From assembly GCA_029962745.1 (NCBI GenBank), contig CM057157.1, positions 10,049,496-10,113,495 of the forward strand: 64,000 nt of DNA, in the 5' to 3' direction. The stretch comes from Echinometra lucunter. Lineage: Eukaryota > Echinodermata > Echinoidea > Camarodonta > Echinometridae. Below the pieces are notes generated by a model that saw only the letters and a list, made by a program, of their open reading frames with translations, searched no databases and was not told the DNA's origin. The position numbers and the translations under genes were made by a program. This document shows positions 59,001 through 64,000 of this stretch, one piece after another; the stretch's first letter is position 1; every line of letters starts with the position of its first letter.

Positions 59001-62000
59001 ACTACGCTGAAGAGGCAACCGAGGTATTTCTGTGACCTCCTCCTCCCTTTCAAGAGGCCCACCAAATAACTTCTTGAAGAGTCCTGGTCCACGGATTTTG
59101 GAAGGGACTGATTTATTTTCATCTGGATCCATAGTAACATCAAGGTCCTGTCCAAAGTGCAGATCACTGGGCTTGACAACAGGTAAACTTGACTTCTGTT
59201 GGGCTCTACCAGCATTCTTCTTGATTTCTGAATCAAGGACCTGCTTATGGAAAGATCTTATCAAGGGAAGGTCTGTCTGGGACATAAAAGCATCTTCTTG
59301 GACTTGTCTGCCAAAGGTCACCAAGAAGAAAGTCTCTAAGAAGTGAAGGTAGGCTGAGTTACCTTCGAATTCCCTAGAACCCACTTGAAACAACCTTGCT
59401 TCTTCAGAACTCAGACGACTTCCATCTTGCTTCTGAGGGGTGGAGCTACTCCCTGCTGTTGAGTCAAAGACAGAATCATCCTCTTCCTTGGATGCAGTTC
59501 GGCTTCTTGATTCGTTAGCATCATCTGGCTCAAACACACTGTCATCTAAACTTCTGAAGGAAGCTTTCCGGTTGTTCCGCTCAAGCATCCTCTTCTTGCT
59601 CTGCCTCTTGTAGTATGCCATCAATGTCTCAAAGACCACAGGTGTTGTTTCACCGTCCATGACCTCTTTGCCTTCTTTCTTTTTCTTCTGCTTCTGATCT
59701 GCAGGAACCTTCTTGCGCCTCAGCTTCTCCTTCAGACGGCCAAATTTATCCTCAAGGAAAGGTGGAAGGTCATTGATATCATAGAAATGCCTTCCAAGGA
59801 TTGATACAGTCTCTTTGGTAAGAGGCAGCTCTGCTATAGCTGTCAGGAGGATGTCATTGACTTCATTCTCCAACTGAAGAAATCTAGAGAAAGGGTAGAG
59901 GCATTCAGCCCAGTCCAGGACAGGTTTCAGCAGTTTCTCAGTCTTCTCACTTTCCCTAGGATCAGCCGTTTGCTGTAGAAATATCAAGATAAAAATAGAA
60001 ATATAAAAAATAGGTGATACTTCAAAAACAAATCTTATATAAGTTAGCAAACAAAGGCTAACAAATATTTCATGGATTTGTAATATCAATTTTATGTTTA
60101 GCATATAGTATTAGTGATATAGTGTAGATAGAATTATTCATCCATACAGTACATGCAATACATACAATACATGTACATAAAAAATCTTAAATATTAATAC
60201 CTCGTTTTCTTACACTTTAAAATCTTTAGTATCGTAACAATAGCAAATTACAATGTAATGCTATTCCTCTGAGATGATCAAAGCAACCTAGAATTTGATC
60301 ACATAATGAGGGATTTTTAGTGCTACAATGCAATCTTGGTGGAGATGATGAACAGGAAAAACTTGTGTCTGATCAGTCTGAAGCTTACCTGAACATGTGT
60401 TGATCTTTCTTTGCTGGTCTGATACTTGCGAACAGCTAAAGACAGCTTGTCTCTCACATACAGCATCCACAGGAGACAGCATAGATCTCTGAAGCACTTC
60501 AGGACAGACCCTTTACCATTGCTGTCTAGGTTGTTGTTGGGATCATCCAAACCAGACAGGATGTCCACTGGGTATGACATGTGAGCTTGGAGTTGTGCTG
60601 GCATTTCCACGGAAGATTCCTTTGGCTGAAAAGACAATGTTTTTTCTTTTAATAAGAAATATATAAATAAAGCAAAACATTACATTTTTCTTCAGTCTCT
60701 GTTTCCAGTCATCCTGAATTACTTAGGATGCAAATTCTGAAAAAGTTGCTCTTGGTCTAAATTGATGCTCCAAAATAATTTCTTGTTTTCACTAGATAGT
60801 GCTAAGGCTAAGATTCCCCTGGAACACACAGTGAGATCATGCCAGGCCAAGTATCCATATTTTATAGTGCCATATTCTGATTCGATTGCTCATTGAAATC
60901 TTGATTCCTAATCTAACATACATTCAAAAGAGTTTAATTCTAAAGTGATCTCCCATATCACTCAGCCCTGGGCTAAAGATCAAAGTAAATCAACTCACCT
61001 TCCATGCTTTCTCCTTCTCCTGGACCTCTCTCAGCTGCTCCACATACCATCTCGCGCAAGGCAGGCTGCAGTGAGAGGCATTGAGAACCAGTAGAATCAG
61101 CTGGACCAAGTCATTGATCTCTCGTCTACGGTCATCCTCTTCAAGGACCTCAGGAGGATCATAGTCCTGGTAAGAAAATGGAATCAACAGAATCTTATGA
61201 AAGAGCACTTTTATATGGTGATCCTCTGGTGAGGGACAGAAGGGCATTATTTCAAAGCTTACTCAAGGCCTTTGCAAACAAAGGCTTTCAGAAGAAATTA
61301 TAGATGTAACAGGTAATTAATGGTGCAACAACTAATAAATGCATATTCAACTTAATGTAAATGTTAGCTCAACAGGAGATATATTCACCATCTAGAGGAA
61401 TGAAATCATACACATGCAGAAACCAACAACTACAGAAATTAGGAAATATGACTGTATAAAATCAAAACAAACAGAAGAATGTATATAATTTAAACTCAGT
61501 TCAACATAAAATACAAAATTTTATTAAAGTAAGACAAACAGCAGAGAGCATAAGGAAGATGAAAGTCATGTAAAGACAAGGCGTTAGCGATATTGTGTCT
61601 TGCCCACTTGTGAAAATAACTAGAAATATCGCGATCTCCGTTGCCATGCAACAGAATTGTATCCAAAGCTCATTGTGAAAAATCTGCCATAGAATGCAAC
61701 ATCCCTTAAAATTTGAGCAGGGCTATTTCATGAAATGCTAATCCCTTTCACCCGCTTCCCCAAAGTTATCTGTTGCAAAGTTATCTGTCATAAGAGAGTC
61801 TTACAGGTAAACTTTAACATTTGACCTCAAATGACCTTTGACTTTTCCACGCGACCTCTGAAGGCACCATAACGTGAATGTACCACGAGTGCATCCATCA
61901 CCCATGTTTGGTTGCTATTGCAGCAACATGTGCACAGTTATGTGTCATAAGAGAGTCTTGGAGGTAAACTTTAACATATGACCTCAAATGACCTCTGATG

Positions 62001-63853
62001 GCACCGTAACATGCAGATCCCCTTAGTACATCTACAACCCAAGTTTGGTTGAAAAGTGAGAGACAGTTGCAAAGTTATCTGTCATAAGAGAGTCTTGCAG
62101 GTAACTTTAACATTTGACCTCAAATGACCTTTGACTTTACCATGTGACCTCTGAAGGCACCATAACATGAATGTCCCCCAAGTGCATCTATCACCCACGT
62201 TTGGTTGCTATTGCAGCAACATGTGCAGAGTTATGTGTCATAAGAGAGTCTTGCAGGTAAACTTTAAGATTTGTGACGGATGGACGACGGACGGACGAAC
62301 GCCATTTGGATCCCTTAGTCTCGCCTTCACCTCCGGTTGGCGAGACAAAAAGGGAAACTACATGAAGATACAGAATACAGTAGACACTGGAAATACAGAA
62401 TATAAAATGTGTAGAGTTCCTTCTTACATTTGGAATGTACTCTGGTTGAGGGCAGTAGTACGGTGGGGCTGGTAGGTAGAACTCTTCAGGTACCAATGAT
62501 GTGAAACCCTTGGCTAGAGTGAGACACTCCTCCATCATACTCTCCAGGAGCCAATGTGTCGGGTCCTGCCTGCTAAGGGTAGCTGCTGTCAGGATGTCTG
62601 TCAGTGTCTGGCTCAGCATAACCTGGGCTAGCTTATCCTCTTCCACCAGAGAGCCTGGATGTATAAATTCATCAATCCATTAGGAATGGTTTTAATCTTT
62701 GTAGGGCTTAACAAGACTTGAATGATAACAAGGAAAGATTGTAAATGTCCTGATAACTGTATCTGATTCATTATCCTGGTTTCACAGCAGGCATTAAATT
62801 CCGAAAATCTGTTTTTAAAAAAATATTTAAAAAGTGTGAATATTTTGGACCATTAGAAGCATGAACACTATTTGCACAACCTGATCATACTTTCTGTTAG
62901 CATTTGTAATAACTTTCTACAAGTTTGCACTTACACACTGAGGAGCTCTTCCTGATGGGCATAGCTGGAGAATCAAGGAGTGATCCATACGATCCTCGTC
63001 TCTGACTCCCTGAGAAGGAGCCCGCCCTCTGGACCTTTTTCCCTGGCTTAGGGGAAGCCTGAGGGTCTAGGATGGGAGTCTGGAGTACTGAATTGAGCCC
63101 CTCCCTTAGGAGGCTTGTGGGAGACAGGTTTGGTGGCAGGAACAGGGATTCATCAAGGGTTCTAGAAGCAAAGGAAAAACAGTCCACAACAAACCTAACT
63201 ATAGCTTGTACCAGGTTTTATCAAGAGAATGCATGTAGATCATGAAATCTGCCCAGATCATTACCAAATTATCATCATTGGAGACAAGTTTCATTTTCAT
63301 CTCTAGCAGTTTCTGGTTCTTGAGATATCATATTGATTTGCCAGAACAAGATGCATAGAGTGGGACCCCAGACAGGATGATGGGCAACTGAAACAGGTCT
63401 ATTATGCCATATACAGATATCATAGAGACTTTGAATAGTTTTAAGGCCACTGGAAGACTTAGAGAAAGGACTAAGTATTTCATGTAGGAGCACCAAGAAA
63501 GAAGACACCCTCATCATGTCTTTGATCATGGTACACAGTTTCAAGTTTCAAACACATACACAACATTCATAAGCAACATGAGTAGACAAGCATTTAAAGA
63601 CGTATGCATAACTGGTACCTTGAGCCTTTGGCCTTGAGTCGGCTCTGAATCTGTGAAGAATAGACTGCCGACAGGGCAAAAGCACTCTTCCAGTCACCCA
63701 GCTCATGGGCAAGCCAGACAGCCTCTGGTACTAGCCCTGACACCAGTAACAGGTTCAGTGTCATGTTGACCGTCCACTTGTCAGACAGTTCCTGCTGCCG
63801 GACACTACTAGTGACAGCCTCATGGGTTATCTGGATCTGTCTTTCATCTATCC
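29189..63853 (-). CDS. CPLANE1: CPLANE1 (JBTS17/C5orf42), C-terminal ~2985 residues in 25 exons; N-terminus off window
   Basis: CPLANE1 is a subunit of the ciliogenesis and planar polarity effector complex, which recruits intraflagellar-transport proteins to basal bodies; human mutations cause Joubert syndrome. Landmarks match human CPLANE1 in order, recalled from memory: LVPEAVWLAHELGDWKSA; FYLPAPPYYCPQP; NASHCSLPCARWYVEQLRE; CFRDLCCLLWMLYVRDKLS; LDWAECLYPFSRFLQLEN. A long disordered region follows, then repeated PLL[RT][IL] motifs, a coiled-coil/charged region, PxTYTxxLxEM repeats, and the end DWDAVDKMIETVE-stop. All 24 introns are GT-AG on the minus strand and every phase joins. The visible part alone is close to the whole human protein (~3200 aa), so the full protein is larger. 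The C-terminal half (exons below 48371) is joined to the N-terminal half by phase and context. A separate gene starting at the well-placed ATG near 48364 is less likely. Confidence 0.85.
29819..30024 (-). CDS. CPLANE1: CPLANE1 exon (window exon 24)
   Basis: Acceptor TGATACAG, donor GATGAG/GTAATC, 206 nt, phase 1 to 0. Encodes ARPVPTGTYYTHKAPPLRTP then DDEMSDVSGLSPWSVSDDVR and RLLEEDDDLDE. Confidence 0.88.
30183..30961. mobile_element. Element with ~180-bp tandem units in a CPLANE1 intron
   Basis: TTTTTGTCTCGCCTGCATAG on the left and GATGCAGGCGAGAC on the right are inverted. Three units (CATGAAA anchors at 30283, 30463 and 30642) contain TCAAGTATCAAAGATCATGT. A perfect AGGTCAAAGGTCA lies at 30354-30366. 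The GTCTCGCC/GGCGAGAC ends are shared with the elements at 50331 and 61574, suggesting a related family. Confidence 0.72.
31204..31347 (-). CDS. CPLANE1: CPLANE1 exon (window exon 23)
   Basis: Acceptor CTTCCCAG, donor TTATG/GTGAGC, 144 nt, phase 1-1. Encodes PMVSPRINPGMRAKPRAHEP, VPYVDRLKQNAAEASASAPP and KKYRTAYG. Fourth motif (VPYVDRLKQ); its KKYRTAYG end resembles AKQRLYG of exon 20. Confidence 0.87.
31399..31537. mobile_element. Small intact MITE in a CPLANE1 intron
   Basis: GGGGGTGTTTCATTAAGTGT followed by CTTGT pairs with the right end in complement (ACAAGACACTTGATGAAACA then CTCCCC). 139 bp. Reference copy for the interrupted MITE at 50287/52153. Confidence 0.8.
32123..32326. mobile_element. 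Pogo/Tigger-like MITE in a CPLANE1 intron
   Basis: The left ACAGTGAAAGCTCATCATAA pairs loosely with the right end, which reads CTACAGTGGAAACTAACTAT in complement. Internal words such as GATATAATGAGATTCCTGAT and CCTGATATAAGGGAATTCC are typical of this repeat class. Related to 45901-46078. Confidence 0.55.
32365..32502 (-). CDS. CPLANE1: CPLANE1 exon (window exon 22)
   Basis: Acceptor TCTTTCAG, donor GCAGAG/GTAGGA, 138 nt, phase 1-1. Encodes TMTIGPSRRQQVERRGITPE, then PGPRSSTPYTAMLAELSNSG. Third motif (TPYTAMLAEL). Confidence 0.85.
33084..33257 (-). CDS. CPLANE1: CPLANE1 exon (window exon 21)
   Basis: Acceptor TGGCAG, donor CCACAG/GTGATT, 174 nt, symmetric phase 1-1. Encodes STRLPGWNKNRKQYTKTPKT, YTERLSEMKG and a basic tail. 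Second P-x-T-Y-T-x-x-L-x-E-M motif. Confidence 0.88.
33691..34535 (-). CDS. CPLANE1: CPLANE1 exon (window exon 20)
   Basis: Acceptor TGTATACAG, donor CTATG/GTAAGC, 845 nt, phase 2 to 1. Starts TKIQDHYEDRLAQAKDLMTE, is then mostly disordered, and ends with KPKTYTDMLQEMKAE and VKAKQRLYG, the first of a series of P-x-x-Y-x-x-x-L motifs continued in the next three exons. Confidence 0.88.
34921..34979 (-). CDS. CPLANE1: CPLANE1 micro-exon (window exon 19)
   Basis: 59 nt; acceptor CTCATCAG, donor AAGCA/GTAAGT, phase 0 to 2. Encodes IPTSTKEIKKAEEEKKTKK, continuing the charged helix of the previous exon. Found by splice sites and phase. Confidence 0.8.
35154..35445 (-). CDS. CPLANE1: CPLANE1 exon (window exon 18)
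   Basis: Acceptor CTTTTGTAG, donor AAACAG/GTAATG, phase 2 to 0. Encodes HDSFNEEDLTDIPLASLTDR, QLRQIFSPRSDTSLEEKTKP and a long basic/charged helix (KEERQKIKEWMERKRVQQIE). Confidence 0.88.
36024..37940. mobile_element. DNA-transposon-like element with a ~158-bp tandem array carrying CRE palindromes
   Basis: Ends CCGTAATTTACCGC and TTAATTACGG are inverted and both flanked by TA. GGGGGTGCGGTTAATACACA near the left end recurs near the right end. Inside, ~158-bp units with TCTTGCAAGGGAATTCAACT, GACATGTCCTTGCGCATCCG and GCCAGCCTCGTCTGCATTGC repeat about eight times (~36290-37570). TGACGTCA is perfect at 36407, 36722, 36881, 37040, 37199 and 37357; the unit near 36565 has TGATGTCA. The TA flanks suggest a Tc1/mariner-pogo type, tentatively. 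Confidence 0.8.
37985..38143 (-). CDS. CPLANE1: CPLANE1 exon (window exon 17)
   Basis: Acceptor GGCCATAG, donor ACTAG/GTGAGT, phase 2 to 2. Encodes TMMTEGNLTLGISGISGVSD, IIAEVIAGDDVDAEKFGLTE and QQKRVAKKRVQT. Confidence 0.87.
38411..39527 (+). repeat. 30-bp minisatellite, ~37 copies
   Basis: Near-perfect 30-bp units (TCCAAAGATG GAATACATAG TAAAAGGTCA and variants) run continuously and stop 8 bp from the splice donor of window exon 16. Variants (TACATAG/TACAGAG, GGTCA/GGTCG, TAAAAG/CAAAAG) form higher-order blocks. As 30 is a multiple of 3, long open frames appear on both strands without being genes. Confidence 0.97.
39536..39840 (-). CDS. CPLANE1: CPLANE1 exon (window exon 16)
   Basis: Acceptor CTCCTTAG, donor GAAAG/GTAATA, phase 0 to 2. 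Encodes LLHTVENLSEAMAQGPADSR then an acidic disordered stretch (VIAEEKKKEDDEKEDGAGDK). The donor is immediately followed by the 30-bp minisatellite. Confidence 0.87.
40674..40824 (-). CDS. CPLANE1: CPLANE1 coiled-coil exon (window exon 15)
   Basis: Acceptor CTTCAAG, donor AAACTG/GTAAGA, 151 nt, phase 2 to 0. Encodes RGIKLASEINSSRNQSKNRI, QHQLAQMNERLGAIDEVSQS and MQRDFSNTKL, a likely coiled coil. Identified from splice sites and frame continuity. Confidence 0.85.
40924..41238. mobile_element. Foldback MITE in the CPLANE1 intron after window exon 14
   Basis: TAAAGGTGCATTCAGATATG on the left pairs with CATATCTGAACGCACTTTAA on the right; GCGCC and GGCGG-like words extend the match. The interior has TTTGTCGCC words. 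AT-rich, non-coding. Confidence 0.68.
41652..41925 (-). CDS. CPLANE1: CPLANE1 exon (window exon 14)
   Basis: Acceptor CTTTCTAG, donor GCTGA/GTGAGT, phase 1 to 2. Encodes a highly charged helical segment (DDDLQHPERDDSSREKDAKR; EEEEDQATIAELHYKSLFHR; RKRIGDEVTRKLLEAKLDKA). Skipping the splice would hit TGA at once. Confidence 0.87.
42170..42597. mobile_element. Foldback MITE in the CPLANE1 intron after window exon 13
   Basis: ACTAAAGCCCACCACACACT, then ATGATAGGTCTG and AATCTAATTTTGG on the left, are matched on the right in complement (AAGGCTACCACACACCATAT, GATTGGTCTG, ATCCAATTTTGG). Arms are ~50 bp around ~320 bp of AT-rich sequence. Confidence 0.7.
42800..42923 (-). CDS. CPLANE1: CPLANE1 exon (window exon 13)
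   Basis: Acceptor GATTGTAG, donor CGAAGAG/GTAAGA, 124 nt, phase 0 to 1. Encodes TGQPGSSGRDFIHVADINAE and DVFRDIPQHPDSKDCRGRRR. Found from splice sites; too short to stand out as an ORF. Confidence 0.82.
43513..43661 (-). CDS. CPLANE1: CPLANE1 exon (window exon 12)
   Basis: Acceptor GATATAG, donor CAAGCT/GTAAGA, phase 1 to 0. Encodes KQTVEEVEEQYTRAATGLNK and AGNIIAPDIFFGLRFRSGEE, ending SIAGQA. Confidence 0.85.
44050..44289 (-). CDS. CPLANE1: CPLANE1 exon (window exon 11)
   Basis: Acceptor TTTTTCAG, donor AACAAG/GTACTA, phase 1 to 1. Encodes SHDEALQDPDARPLLPTSAQ, IHYETVLKLQQPPPMVKTRE and a charged helical end (QERLARGRTDLSKEQ). Confidence 0.85.
44667..44769 (-). CDS. CPLANE1: CPLANE1 exon (window exon 10)
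   Basis: Acceptor ACATGTAG, donor AACCAG/GTAAGT, phase 0 to 1. Encodes VDLDIKQSLSRPAVTMHDVE and TQVSALGGGYAIKP. Confidence 0.85.
45384..45714 (-). CDS. CPLANE1: CPLANE1 exon (window exon 9)
   Basis: Acceptor TATCTTCTAG, donor AACATG/GTGAGA, phase 2 to 0. Encodes a charged segment (QRRRERLESKENDPRTGLDH; LEEAVSSEEEERKEKEHPRV; AGYEDEDDKQMGSDNM), probably disordered or helical. Confidence 0.85.
45901..46078. mobile_element. Pogo/Tigger-like MITE in a CPLANE1 intron
   Basis: The left end AGTGGAAACTAAGTATAACG pairs with the right end, which reads ACAGTGGAAACTCCGTATAA in complement. ACAGTGGAA followed by A/T-rich TATAACGA words is typical of Tc1/mariner-pogo derivatives. A related element is at 32123-32326. 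Confidence 0.6.
46174..47510 (-). CDS. CPLANE1: CPLANE1 exon with PLLRI/L motifs (window exon 8)
   Basis: Acceptor ATATGAAG, donor ATCCAG/GTAATG, 1337 nt, phase 0 to 2, window residues 1249-1694. Disordered Pro/Gln/Ser-rich sequence punctuated by a short linear motif: GFPLLTIPKES, GMPLLRIPPEK, DIPLLRIDHSK and NLPLLRLKDPE, with a weaker PMQLLHLEPE. It ends in a helical charged segment (SPEEIIAYQKEKRRQDLERE). PLLxL-type motifs are, as I recall, a feature of the Joubert-associated region of CPLANE1. Confidence 0.85.
47641..47822. mobile_element. MITE in the CPLANE1 intron between window exons 7 and 8
   Basis: TTATGGGGTGTTGCAAGAAA followed by GTTGCAATCGATTGCAA pairs with the right end in complement (one or two mismatches over ~38 bp). 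The centre contains CCAATCAAAATCACTG and CCAATCAGAATAG. Confidence 0.82.
48215..48371 (-). CDS. CPLANE1: CPLANE1 exon (window exon 7)
   Basis: Acceptor TTGTTTTAG, donor ATGGAG/GTGAGA, phase 2 to 0, completing the split Lys codon from exon 6. Encodes MEEDQEDGRSPSKSQSDIDQ and NGDIKKLVRSEFKRIME. The internal ATG has a good context (GCCATGG), so it could serve an alternative start. Confidence 0.8.
49800..49957 (+). mobile_element. Repeat tail with (GGAC)n and GGAGGCATAAAAA end
   Basis: Contains GGACGGACGGACGGACAACC, then GAAAACATAATGCCTACGGC and a GGTGGGTGGAGGCATAAAAA end. A (GGACGGAC) run plus a terminal GGCGGAGGC-like motif is also the tail design of the elements at 50331 and 61574, so this is probably a truncated relative. 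Confidence 0.5.
50287..50330. mobile_element. Left part of a small MITE interrupted by the 50331-52060 element
   Basis: GGGGAGCATTTTATGAAGTG, then TCTTGT and GATTTTTACTGA, matches the left end of the intact MITE at 31399-31537. The right part resumes at 52061-52153. Confidence 0.75.
50331..52060. mobile_element. Element with a 157-bp tandem array carrying DR1 motifs
   Basis: Starts GACAAGGCGTTTGCGATGTT and ends with GGACGGACGACGG repeats, TTTGGATCCCTTAGTCTCGC and GGGCGAGACAAAA; the copy at 61574-62350 has the same ends. The body holds 157-bp units. The 13-mer TGACCTTTGACCT occurs perfectly at 51054, 51211, 51368, 51525, 51682 and 51839, always 157 bp apart. The inner ends TTGTGTCTCGCCCAC and its partner near the right end are complementary. 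No coding sequence. Confidence 0.85.
52061..52153. mobile_element. Right part of the interrupted small MITE
   Basis: ATTGCTCTCACCCAGTCAGA, then GGATTTCAGTAGCTTATAAC and ACAAGATACCTCACGAAATG, matches the right portion of the 31399-31537 MITE and completes the copy begun at 50287. Confidence 0.75.
52840..53175 (+). repeat. (GGA/GAA)n polypurine microsatellite
   Basis: Over 300 bp of almost pure GGA triplets with GAA variants on the plus strand (polypyrimidine on the CPLANE1 sense strand). A separate (GA)n lies at 52592-52634. Low-complexity frames (poly-Glu, poly-Arg, poly-Ser, poly-Pro, poly-Leu) are artefacts. Confidence 0.95.
54083..54245 (+). repeat. Direct repeat copy in the large CPLANE1 intron
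   Basis: Partner of 54984-55155, ~900 bp apart. Shared words include GGCTTTACACAAGACAAAGA and GAAAAGAAATGATTTCATTA. No shared protein-coding frame. Confidence 0.7.
54984..55155 (+). repeat. Direct repeat copy in the large CPLANE1 intron
   Basis: CACTGTTTGAAATTGTTTAC through GATTTCATTAAACTAAATGA repeats 54083-54245 in the same orientation with small indels. Confidence 0.7.
56596..56654. repeat. (AAAAC)n microsatellite
   Basis: About eleven to twelve uninterrupted AAAAC pentanucleotide units within the large CPLANE1 intron. Confidence 0.9.
57478..59972 (-). CDS. CPLANE1: CPLANE1 large exon (window exon 6)
   Basis: Acceptor TTTCTACAG, donor GATGAA/GTAAGT, 2495 nt, phase 0 to 2, window residues 365-1196. 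It opens with the conserved LDWAECLYPFSRFLQLENEV and LLTAIAELPL. It continues with basic and Ser-rich stretches, a more ordered patch (FITITLAEGFKPIRVNLGKE; KAVIQVKLPQQLIIVSMWLL), and a long disordered Ser/Lys/Asp tail with an SSSSTSSPDVSSLDDSDDAD acidic cluster. Reading through the donor adds Lys then TAA, so intron retention would give a truncated protein. Confidence 0.9.
60389..60625 (-). CDS. CPLANE1: CPLANE1 exon (window exon 5)
   Basis: Acceptor CTTTTCAG, donor GTTCAG/GTAAGC, phase 0 to 0. Encodes KCFRDLCCLLWMLYVRDKLS and AVRKYQTSKERSTHVQ, matching human CFRELCALCWMLHVRDKLS. Confidence 0.9.
60999..61166 (-). CDS. CPLANE1: CPLANE1 exon (window exon 4)
   Basis: Acceptor TTACCAG, donor TGGAAG/GTGAGT, phase 0 to 0. 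Encodes DYDPPEVLEEDDRRREINDL and LNASHCSLPCARWYVEQLRE, matching human AAHCSFPVAQWYILQLR. Confidence 0.9.
61574..62350. mobile_element. Tandem-repeat-bearing element, second copy, in the CPLANE1 intron between window exons 3 and 4
   Basis: Starts AGACAAGGCGTTAGCGATAT and ends with GACGGACGAAC, then CCATTTGGATCCCTTAGTCT and GGCGAGACAAAAA. It shares both ends with the longer copy at 50331-52060. The body has about three ~150-bp units with TTGACCTCAAATGACCT and CATAAGAGAGTCTT. Its end is ~77 bp from the exon 3 donor. Confidence 0.8.
62428..62654 (-). CDS. CPLANE1: CPLANE1 exon (window exon 3)
   Basis: Acceptor ACATCCAG, donor CCAAAT/GTAAGA, phase 1 to 0. Encodes SLVEEDKLAQVMLSQTLTDI, then LTLAKGFTSLVPEEFYLPAP and PYYCPQPEYIPN; LPAPPxYCPQP is a CPLANE1 hallmark. 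Confidence 0.9.
62935..63161 (-). CDS. CPLANE1: CPLANE1 exon (window exon 2)
   Basis: Acceptor CTTCTAG, donor CAGTGT/GTAAGT, phase 2 to 1. Encodes a Ser/Pro-rich linker (TLDESLFLPPNLSPTSLLRE and RRGSYGSLLDSPAMPIRKSS), window residues 78-154. Confidence 0.85.
63619..63853 (-). CDS. CPLANE1: CPLANE1 exon (window exon 1)
   Basis: Acceptor ATCCATAG, donor CTCAAG/GTACC. Encodes window residues 1-78 with ELSDKWTVNMTLNLLLVSGL and VPEAVWLAHELGDWKSAFAL, the strongest match to human CPLANE1 (LVPEAVWLAYKLGDWK). Confidence 0.9.
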
Positions 63854-64000
63854 CTATGGATAAAAGGAGAGAGGTACAGTGGTAACAGCATAATATTTGA
63901 TATCTGGGAAATATGAATGGATAATCATAGCACGCTATCGTGAGATGCCTATTGTTCTGAACATGTGTTTGTTTTCTTGCCATTTTCCGGATTTGTTCAT

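Overview
The window is invertebrate-deuterostome nuclear DNA. It has spliced genes with GT-AG introns, AT-rich intergenic sequence, many microsatellites and homopolymer runs, and dozens of foldback or MITE-like elements. Gene content (HMGXB4, CPLANE1 and a GABA-B-receptor-like gene) and repeat style suggest an echinoderm, most likely a sea urchin. That taxonomic call is inference. A 500-N assembly gap lies at 15725-16224.

Layout. Positions 1-12400 are gene-poor and made of transposon remnants, including a ~1.66-kb hAT-like element (6065-7726) nested inside an older foldback MITE. At 12415-12678, minus strand, is the first coding exon of a class-C GPCR-type receptor (signal peptide plus start of the ligand-binding domain); its other exons are not visible and probably lie beyond position 1. 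Positions 12700-19400 hold more repeats, the gap, a head-to-head repeat array (16225-17745) and a long foldback (18200-19090).

HMGXB4 runs on the plus strand at 20318-25769. All five coding exons are resolved with matching phases (634 aa), and a 5' non-coding exon ending at 19633 is likely. Its introns and 3' flank carry at least four foldback/hAT elements, one with a perfect 8-bp target duplication.

From 29189 to beyond the right edge, minus strand, lies the 3' part of CPLANE1 (JBTS17/C5orf42), a ciliogenesis and planar-polarity effector subunit. I resolved 25 exons (about 2985 residues to the stop) with fully consistent splice phases. The N-terminal part of the gene is off the window. HMGXB4 and CPLANE1 converge tail to tail.

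The CPLANE1 introns carry tandem-repeat-bearing elements. Two stand out: one holds six perfect nuclear-receptor DR1 sites at an exact 157-bp period, the other six perfect CRE palindromes (TGACGTCA) at ~158 bp. A 30-bp minisatellite of ~37 copies runs up to a splice donor, and the final coding segment is followed by two partial tandem copies of itself. No CRISPR array, operon, phage or bacterial system is present, and I found no convincing new multi-gene system. The novel material is repeat architecture and exon duplication within CPLANE1.
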